Shown one piece after another: positions 16,001-20,328 of a DNA stretch of 20,328 bases. Positions within the stretch are counted from its first letter, which is position 1; each line of letters opens with the position of its first letter. The position numbers were made by a program, and so were the translations under genes. The notes beneath the pieces were generated by a model. The model was not told where the DNA came from, searched no databases, and was given only the letters and a program-made list of their open reading frames with translations. Origin of the DNA: an uncultured Eubacteriales bacterium (lineage in GTDB: Bacteria > Bacillota > Clostridia > Oscillospirales > UBA644); the NCBI GenBank assembly GCA_934486965.1, contig CAKSQP010000018.1, positions 1 through 20,328 of the forward strand, in the 5' to 3' direction.

Positions 16001-18057
16001 TTTCCGTTTGCGAGGGGATTATATGCGTTTGCGGCGCTGCTACGTTCGAGCTGCGGGCAGGAAAAATATGAGCAGGAAAGCCCGTCGACATAAAGGTGGA
16101 CCTTTACGGCGGTCGCTTCCGTCAGGGTAAAGGGGAGTGTAAGACGTATTTTTTCGCGGACAGGAGAAATTATTTTTTCGGATTCGGCAATTGCGGTGCC
16201 GTCGGGAAAAGTAACGGCAAGGTAGGAACCGCGATGATCGTCGTTATACGTGTTGCGTATTTCGACATAAGAAGAAAAAGTGTAGTCGCCTGCGGGGAGA
16301 GTGAGTGTTTCCTGATAAACTCCGTTTTTGACGGAAGCAGGACCGTTCGACAGAACTTCGAGCGAGCCGAGGGCATATTTTGAGTACCCGTCAAGGTCGT
16401 GCGTTCTTATCTGGGTCGACGCGGCGTTTCCCTCTTCGTTTGTCCAGTCGGCAGAAAAATCGGGAGAAAGAAGAAGATTGCAGACGTTCTGCGCGGCGTT
16501 GCCGTCGGCAAAAGGTTTTACGCCGCCCGACGAAACGTTTCCGCTTTCGGAGGCGGTCATATAACTGCCGACAAGGTTTCCGTCGCCGTCGTAAGTATAG
16601 ACGGTATCGGTGAAATCGCCGTCGTTTTCGGTCGCGCGGACGGTCGTCTGTTTTGCGGCAGGCGCGTAGGTAAACGCATAGGTGTTGCCGAGGACGTACT
16701 CTCCGCCGTCAAGACCGTAGTCTTTCAGTTCAGAGACCCTTTTTGCGGAATCGTAATTAAAATGGGCTTTGCGTAGATTAAGAGCCGTCTTTTTGTCGAT
16801 TATGTAGATGTCGGTAAGAGTGCCGTAAAGGCGGCTTGCCGTCTGATAAAAGCCTATTCCTCTGTCTTCGGGAAGGATTATTTCGGTAAGTATCTCGCCT
16901 GAGTATGTATACGTTACGGAATTCCCGTCGGGCAGAAGAACGGAAGTCAGAAAACCGCTTTCATCATAATTAAAGACAAAGTTTCTGCCTGCTCCGTCGG
17001 CAACGTTCGTTATTTTTCCGTCTTCGTAGGTAATTATCTGACTGTTGCCGTAATTATCGGCGATTTTTACAAGTCTTCCGTTTTCAAAGAAGTAGGAAGT
17101 ATCTCCGGAAGTCATTTTGCCCGTCGCGGGGTCGTATTCAAGTCCCGAAGTTTCGGAGTCAATATATATCTCCGAGCCGTCTTTTTTCTTGAAAAACGTT
17201 TCTCTGCCCTTGTCGTCGGTGTAAACGTAGCCCGCAAAAGTCTCGCCCGACAGGGTGACGGTCGCCGCGACCATACTCTGCATTATGCCGAGTTTCCAGC
17301 CGTAGCCTATGTGCATTGCGGAAAAATCCGCCGTGCGGATATTATACGCCGTGTTCGCGGTATACTGCTGATTTGCGATCGAGCCGTTAAAAGTTCTTGC
17401 AAGGGCAAACGGCAGTCTTGCGCCGTCCCACGAAACTTCGGTGACGTCCGCAAAAACTTTTCCGCTTGTAAGGTCGGCGGTCACTTCGACGTTGTCCGAA
17501 AGAGACTGCGTATATACCGCGGAATTTTCGGGAAGAGCAAGCGTTGCGTCGTATGTGACGGACAGGCTGGGAGACGTAAACGTTACACTGCCGTCGGCAA
17601 GCGCTTTGAGGGCGACATATACCGATTTTGAGCCCGAAATGCTGTCGGAATCAAGAGCCGCGGTAATGTCAAAGCGGTATTCTTCTCCGTTTTCGGTGAT
17701 TTTCGCGTAGTCGAGCATTTTGCCCGTTTCGGGAGCGGCGCTTCCCGCGGTCGCAGTCCCCGAAAGATACGCTCCGACAGGGAAAACGTCCGTTGCCTCA
17801 GACTTTGTAAGGCATATTTCCGCTTTCTTTATGCGGATCGCTCTTTTGAAATTCGGGAAGGTCGCTTTTATGAAAGCAGAACCCGAACCGCTTACCGTAA
17901 AAGAAGTCGCCTGCGAAAGCGTTCCGCCGTTTTCGGCAAACGCCGCGACAGTTCCGCCGCCGTCTTCGGCAACGCTTCTCGCCGCTTTTTGTTCTCCGGC
18001 GAAAACAATTATCTCCGCCGTTTTTTCATCGTGAATTACTGTTTTGTTTTTTTCCAT
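13054..18057 (-). CDS. Full-length RHS/YD-repeat polymorphic toxin with C-terminal AHH nuclease
   Basis: A 1667-residue protein from the ATG at 18057, which has an AAAGGAAC ribosome site; a longer frame to 18138 lacks one. Residues about 55-170 resemble a DNRLRE domain; 200-260 resemble the N-terminal entry region of RHS proteins ('LPFALARTFN'); YD repeats follow. At about 525-800 lie two galactose-binding-like modules ('NGNFEHGLSGWT', 'AYFDDIQLL'), then further YD repeats and the core end 'RYYDPTVGRFINAD' near 1465. The tip has a hydrophobic segment at about 1497-1522 and an HNH/ENDO VII-type AHH nuclease from about 1579: 'RHHIVAKAA', with 'NLVDI' and 'HRHLHTTAYY' ahead of the end. No signal peptide is visible. 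It is presumably used against competing cells. Confidence 0.92.
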   Translation of the reverse strand: MEKNKTVIHDEKTAEIIVFAGEQKAARSVAEDGGGTVAAFAENGGTLSQATSFTVSGSGSAFIKATFPNFKRAIRIKKAEICLTKSEATDVFPVGAYLSGTATAGSAAPETGKMLDYAKITENGEEYRFDITAALDSDSISGSKSVYVALKALADGSVTFTSPSLSVTYDATLALPENSAVYTQSLSDNVEVTADLTSGKVFADVTEVSWDGARLPFALARTFNGSIANQQYTANTAYNIRTADFSAMHIGYGWKLGIMQSMVAATVTLSGETFAGYVYTDDKGRETFFKKKDGSEIYIDSETSGLEYDPATGKMTSGDTSYFFENGRLVKIADNYGNSQIITYEDGKITNVADGAGRNFVFNYDESGFLTSVLLPDGNSVTYTYSGEILTEIILPEDRGIGFYQTASRLYGTLTDIYIIDKKTALNLRKAHFNYDSAKRVSELKDYGLDGGEYVLGNTYAFTYAPAAKQTTVRATENDGDFTDTVYTYDGDGNLVGSYMTASESGNVSSGGVKPFADGNAAQNVCNLLLSPDFSADWTNEEGNAASTQIRTHDLDGYSKYALGSLEVLSNGPASVKNGVYQETLTLPAGDYTFSSYVEIRNTYNDDHRGSYLAVTFPDGTAIAESEKIISPVREKIRLTLPFTLTEATAVKVHLYVDGLSCSYFSCPQLERSSAANAYNPLANGNFEHGLSGWTTVGSAEISETEHFNMSKSLKIEGSLSETRGVYRRVKVKYEQFTRETFTLSGWAKGISLPAKEREDCPDPVFRLRAVISGFGSNSDEFTADFSPATEGWQFASVTVAKTKPYRVRDIKVYCEYGYNGETAYFDDIQLLCESVEEDLSADDFTVEVEEEETTETVTEETVSDDDIAAFEELLDSAGNALTETTFTDGEFGTLYRSFAYSENKNDLVRETDARGNETTYTVDSATSRRETVTDRCGNKTAYEYDNAGRTTKITAKNSADETLSEVSYGYDRGNALTGITRGDGQRYTVSYDTYRNLEAVKVGNTSLVTYNYKSSAGRLKKMTYANGDYMTATYNSFGQLVTEKWFDSADALTAHYKYIYDGEGNIVRSLDILSGKEYNYIYEKGVIARANECNVTTDGKTIVSTVFYTYDKDGKLVKKRVMSADGNVRTYNFENPEDGNALLRFEANGKTVTSQSKTDSFGRKVFEELQLGTGFVSRQFSYYSGDITEEHRTGEKLKSSPTTQLVSQITYSGGRTVSYEYDAEERITKVTDSVDGVTEYTYDALGQLLTETVNGVVKNTMTYDNYGNIKTKNGTVYTYGNSSWKDLLTKVGNQTITYDAQGNPTAYLGHNLVWEKGRQLKSFDSNTYTYNANGIRTSKTINGVKHTYVLDGTKILKETWGNNTLVPLYDNEDSVCGIEYNGSVYWFYKNLQGDITSIANSDGDVIAKYTYDAWGVCTIAEDTSEVGIATVNPFRYRGYYYDTEIGMYYLQSRYYDPTVGRFINADDPMYLDVSGAAYSCNLYQYCANNPVNNIDIDGNFTIMITISSAAIISLLKILIGLVVVGITATILTDPGVQRALSDAVSAMGTAIKSLNEAMVKAIDDALAKAKKKIRNNKRERHHIVAKAASNYHATESRKILYIVGIGVNDSCNLVDIKYNLHRHLHTTAYYKAVHLFLEKGRGSYRKTVLVLSVIKAALKAASSVCP
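13661..16632 (-). repeat. RHS core duplication, full-length copy
   Basis: Partner of 9103-12074 at constant offset 4558. Bases 14390-16632 appear identical to the orphan copy, while 13661-14389, which encode the last part of the core before the tip, are diverged. Similarity stops abruptly past 13661, where the two tips begin. Confidence 0.93.
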
Positions 18058-18132
18058 TTCTGTTCCTTTCTTTTTTTCGACGCGGATAATGTATACAGAA
18101 ACCTTGGCGAAAAGGTCGCTTTCCTTTTTACA

Positions 18133-18168
18133 TATCACATATCGTGATAGTATTATACCGTATGCGGT
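18133..18168 (-). promoter_or_regulatory. RHS promoter -10 box with flanking perfect inverted repeats
   Basis: On the minus strand a TATAAT lies at 18157-18152. The -35 region is poor (TGTAAA at 17 bases). Just downstream of the -10 box, across the expected start site, is the perfect repeat TATCAC (18133-18138) facing GTGATA (18144-18149). Just upstream is ACCG (18157-18160) facing CGGT (18165-18168). A weak -35 box with operator-like repeats suggests that a regulator controls this toxin gene. Confidence 0.6.
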
Positions 18169-18288
18169 GTACTATTTACAGGACAGTCGACATTTTTCGG
18201 CAAAAAGAGAAAACGGGCGGTAATTTTCCGAAGATGTCTACATTATATATATGTAACAAAAAATTTTGATTTTTTCGGCTTAAAACTC

Positions 18289-18317
18289 TTGACCTTTACC
18301 GTAAATAGTGTTATACT
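18289..18317 (+). promoter_or_regulatory. ktrB promoter
   Basis: TTGACC (18289-18294), a 17-base spacer and TATACT (18312-18317). Transcription should start near 18324, giving a leader of about 69 bases. Confidence 0.75.
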
Positions 18318-18379
18318 CAGTCCGAAGAAAAGCGATTTTATCCCCGAAAAAGAGTTAAAACCGCTTTATTTTTGGACTG
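18318..18379 (+). repeat. Nested inverted repeats in the ktrB leader
   Basis: CAGTCC (18318-18323) faces GGACTG (18374-18379), and inside it AAAGCG (18329-18334) faces CGCTTT (18362-18367). The outer arm lies at or before the expected start site, so only the inner stem is sure to be in the RNA. The ribosome site AAGGAG (18381-18386) follows directly. Confidence 0.4.
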
Positions 18380-18392
18380 AAAGGAGACCGTT

Positions 18393-19751
18393 ATGAAAAG
18401 TATTTTTCAAAAACGGACTTTCGGGAGAAAAATATCGTCGCCGCAGATCATCGCCCTCGGATTTCTCGCAATTATCCTCGTCGGGGCGCTGCTTTTAACG
18501 CTTCCCGTATCGTCAGCCGACAATTCTCCGACTCCTTTCACAAACTGCTTTTTTACGGCGACAAGCGCCACCTGCGTTACCGGACTTATAACCTACGACA
18601 CCCTCCTGCACTGGTCTTTTTTCGGGCGCGCCGTCATAATTTTGCTTATCCAGACGGGCGGGCTCGGTTTCATGACTCTCGCCGCGCTTTTTTCGGTCAT
18701 AATCAGAAAAAATCTTTCGCTTAAAGAAAAAATGACGATGACGCAGTCGCTGAGTATCGAAAGAGAAAACATCGCGCGTCTTATAAAGCGGATCGTTGTC
18801 GGAACTTTTCTCTGCGAAGCCGCGGGCGGCGTTATTCTATCCCTTAGGTTTGCTTTCGATTATTCTCTTCCGACGGCAATTTACAGGGGTTTTTTCATTT
18901 CGGTATCCGCTTTCTGCAACGCAGGTTTCGACGTTTTCGGAGACAGGGGAGAATTCTCGTCGCTTTCATTTTATGCCGCGGACCCTACCGTGGTCCTTAC
19001 CGTTTCGGCGCTGATACTTATAGGCGGACTCGGATTTTTCGTCTGGGCGGACATCTTGAAAAAGCGCAGATTCAGAACGCTCGAACTCTATTCAAAAGTC
19101 GTCGTTGTTACGACCGCCGTCCTTTTTGTTTTCGCGGCGGTATCGTTCTTTTTCCTCGAAAACGGAGCGTTCCTTTCGGAAAAAACGGCGGGCGAAAAAA
19201 TTCTCGATTCGGTGTTTTTCTCCGCAACACTGCGGACTGCGGGCTTTTCGACTTTTGATTTTTCGGCGCTGAAAACCACGACGCTTGCAGTCGCGATGAT
19301 AATGATGTTTATAGGCGGAGGCTCGGGCTCGACCGCGGGCGGAATAAAAGTCTCGACGGCGGCGCTGCTCTTTTTTGCGGTACGTTCCGCGCTTTTCGGC
19401 AGAAAAAAAGTAACTATCGGCAAAAAAACGGTTTCTTCTTCGACCGTCCTGCAGGCGGCGGGGCTTTTCATTACGGTGCTTTTCATTACGCTCGTTTCGG
19501 GAATAATTATTTCCGAAGTCGACGGAGTGCCGCTTGTTTCAGCGCTTTTCGAAACGTTTTCGGCAACGGGAACGGTCGGACTTACGGTCGGAATAACGCC
19601 GACGCTCTCGGCTTTTTCGCTCTGGCTTCTGGCGACTCTGATGTTCTTCGGAAGAGTCGGAATTTTAACGGTAATATTCGCACTTTCGGTCAAAGTAAAG
19701 AAAAACGACGAATTGATCTCCTATCCCGAAACAAAATACACGGTAGGCTGA
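18393..19751 (+). CDS. ktrB: TrkH/KtrB family potassium transporter subunit
   Basis: The pore-forming membrane subunit of a Na+- or H+-linked K+ uptake system, 452 residues, normal for KtrB. The four pore loops are recognisable: 'SATCVTGL' (58-65), 'FCNAGFD' (174-180), 'LRTAGFS' (280-286) and 'ATGTVGLT' (391-398), each with the selectivity-filter Gly. The glycine-rich stretch 'FIGGGSGSTAGGIK' near 307-319 is the intramembrane gate region of this family. The ATG follows AAAGGAG. ktrA begins 13 bases after the stop, so both are one operon, driven by the promoter at 18289-18317. It is divergent from, and functionally unrelated to, the RHS array. Confidence 0.95.
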   Translation: MKSIFQKRTFGRKISSPQIIALGFLAIILVGALLLTLPVSSADNSPTPFTNCFFTATSATCVTGLITYDTLLHWSFFGRAVIILLIQTGGLGFMTLAALFSVIIRKNLSLKEKMTMTQSLSIERENIARLIKRIVVGTFLCEAAGGVILSLRFAFDYSLPTAIYRGFFISVSAFCNAGFDVFGDRGEFSSLSFYAADPTVVLTVSALILIGGLGFFVWADILKKRRFRTLELYSKVVVVTTAVLFVFAAVSFFFLENGAFLSEKTAGEKILDSVFFSATLRTAGFSTFDFSALKTTTLAVAMIMMFIGGGSGSTAGGIKVSTAALLFFAVRSALFGRKKVTIGKKTVSSSTVLQAAGLFITVLFITLVSGIIISEVDGVPLVSALFETFSATGTVGLTVGITPTLSAFSLWLLATLMFFGRVGILTVIFALSVKVKKNDELISYPETKYTVG

Positions 19752-19764
19752 TCGGAGGATAAAA

Positions 19765-20328
19765 ATGAAATCATTTCTTGTTATCGGCCTCGGCAGATTC
19801 GGCGGCAGTGTCGCAAAAAACCTGTTCGACCTCGGAAACGAAGTTCTGGCGCTCGACAAAGACCCCGCCGTCATTCAGCAGATATCGTCATCTGTCACCG
19901 ACGCCGTGTCGGGGGACGCCTGCGACATAAACGTGCTTCGCGCAATCGACGCGGAGGGTTTTGACTGCGCGGTCGTCGCAATTTCCGCCGATATGGAGGC
20001 AAGTATCCTGATAACCTATCACTTAAAGAGCCTCGGCGTAAAAACGGTCGTTGCAAAAGCGGCAAACGAAACGCACGAAGACATCTTAAGAAAGATCGGG
20101 GCGGACAAAGTCGTAATTCCCGAAAAGCAGACGGGGCTCAAAGTCGCTCAGGAACTTTCATCACATGATATCCTCGATTTTCTCGAACTTTCGGGCGACA
20201 TTTCGATAATAGAGATACCGCTCCCGAAAAAATGGGCGGGTAAAAGCCTTCGGGAACTCGATATAAGAAAAAATTTCGGCGTAAACACCGTTGCGGTTCG
20301 CCCTGCGGACGGCGATTTTATCGTAAAC
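19765..20328 (+). CDS. ktrA: TrkA/KtrA family RCK regulatory subunit of K+ uptake (cut by window end)
   Basis: Cytoplasmic ring-forming subunit that gates KtrB in response to bound nucleotides. The 188 codons present include the Rossmann motif 'GLGRFGGSVA' (8-17) and the acidic residue of 'ALDKDP' that binds the adenosine ribose. From about residue 143 the RCK C-terminal domain begins ('IIEIPLPKKWAGKSLRELDI'), which in relatives binds c-di-AMP. The ATG at 19765 follows GGAGGA. The frame is open to the last base; roughly 30 residues should be missing if the length is as usual for KtrA. Confidence 0.95.
   Translation, partial: MKSFLVIGLGRFGGSVAKNLFDLGNEVLALDKDPAVIQQISSSVTDAVSGDACDINVLRAIDAEGFDCAVVAISADMEASILITYHLKSLGVKTVVAKAANETHEDILRKIGADKVVIPEKQTGLKVAQELSSHDILDFLELSGDISIIEIPLPKKWAGKSLRELDIRKNFGVNTVAVRPADGDFIVN

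Larger units (their letters stand above)
18058..18392. other. Divergent control region between RHS and ktrB
   Basis: This 335-base gap holds no gene. It contains a minus-strand -10 box with overlapping inverted repeats for the RHS gene (18133-18168), a near-perfect A+T palindrome at 18239-18255 (TACAT facing ATGTA), and the ktrB promoter with its leader. No conserved c-di-AMP riboswitch structure was recognised in the short ktrB leader. Confidence 0.7.

Noticed and set aside
7971..18057. Alternating cassettes as a CRISPR or tandem-repeat array
   Set aside because: The repeats are kilobase-long coding cores with few copies, not short spaced repeats.
18324..18392. c-di-AMP riboswitch upstream of ktrB, as known for other ktr operons
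   Set aside because: The leader is only about 69 bases and shows a simple nested stem, too short for that riboswitch, and none of its conserved elements was recognised.

Overview
The window looks like a chromosomal segment from a Gram-positive Bacillota bacterium, most likely an uncultured or gut-type clostridium. Reasons: strong GGAGG-type ribosome sites, near-consensus sigma-A promoters with 17-base spacers, hairpin-plus-T-run terminators, a KtrAB-type potassium system, a class M sirtuin paired with a zinc macrodomain, and a WapA-like RHS/YD-repeat giant protein with a DNRLRE-like N-terminal domain. No species can be named from the sequence alone.

Layout. Positions 1-6783 lie on the minus strand. 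Reading in the direction of transcription: a three-gene operon (degenerate metallo-beta-lactamase-fold protein, zinc macrodomain ADP-ribosyl hydrolase, SirTM-type sirtuin), then a MATE exporter, glycogen phosphorylase (glgP), and a second MATE exporter cut by the window edge. Both MATE genes have a hairpin plus T-run placed just before their ribosome site, so the leaders look like attenuators. An HxlR-family regulator with a Cys near its N-terminus diverges from the sirtuin operon and is its likely regulator, which suggests an electrophile- or oxidative-stress module.

Positions 7390-18057 hold a polymorphic-toxin (RHS) array, all on the minus strand. The first unit is a full-length RHS protein of 1667 residues with an AHH-type nuclease tip, followed by a putative immunity gene. 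The second is an N-terminally truncated ('orphan') RHS gene. Its core is collinear with the first over 2972 bases and appears identical over about 2243 of them, but its C-terminal tip is completely different and is followed by a two-span membrane protein, the probable immunity partner. The third is a decayed core fragment of about 267 bases joined to a different tail. Tips and immunity genes are visibly richer in A+T than the core. This is the arrangement expected for toxin-tip exchange by homologous recombination.

Positions 18058-18392 form a divergent control region with a promoter for the RHS gene, overlapped by perfect inverted repeats, and a promoter for the potassium genes. From 18393 to the end lie ktrB and the first 188 codons of ktrA. 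No RNA genes, CRISPR arrays or intact insertion sequences were seen.
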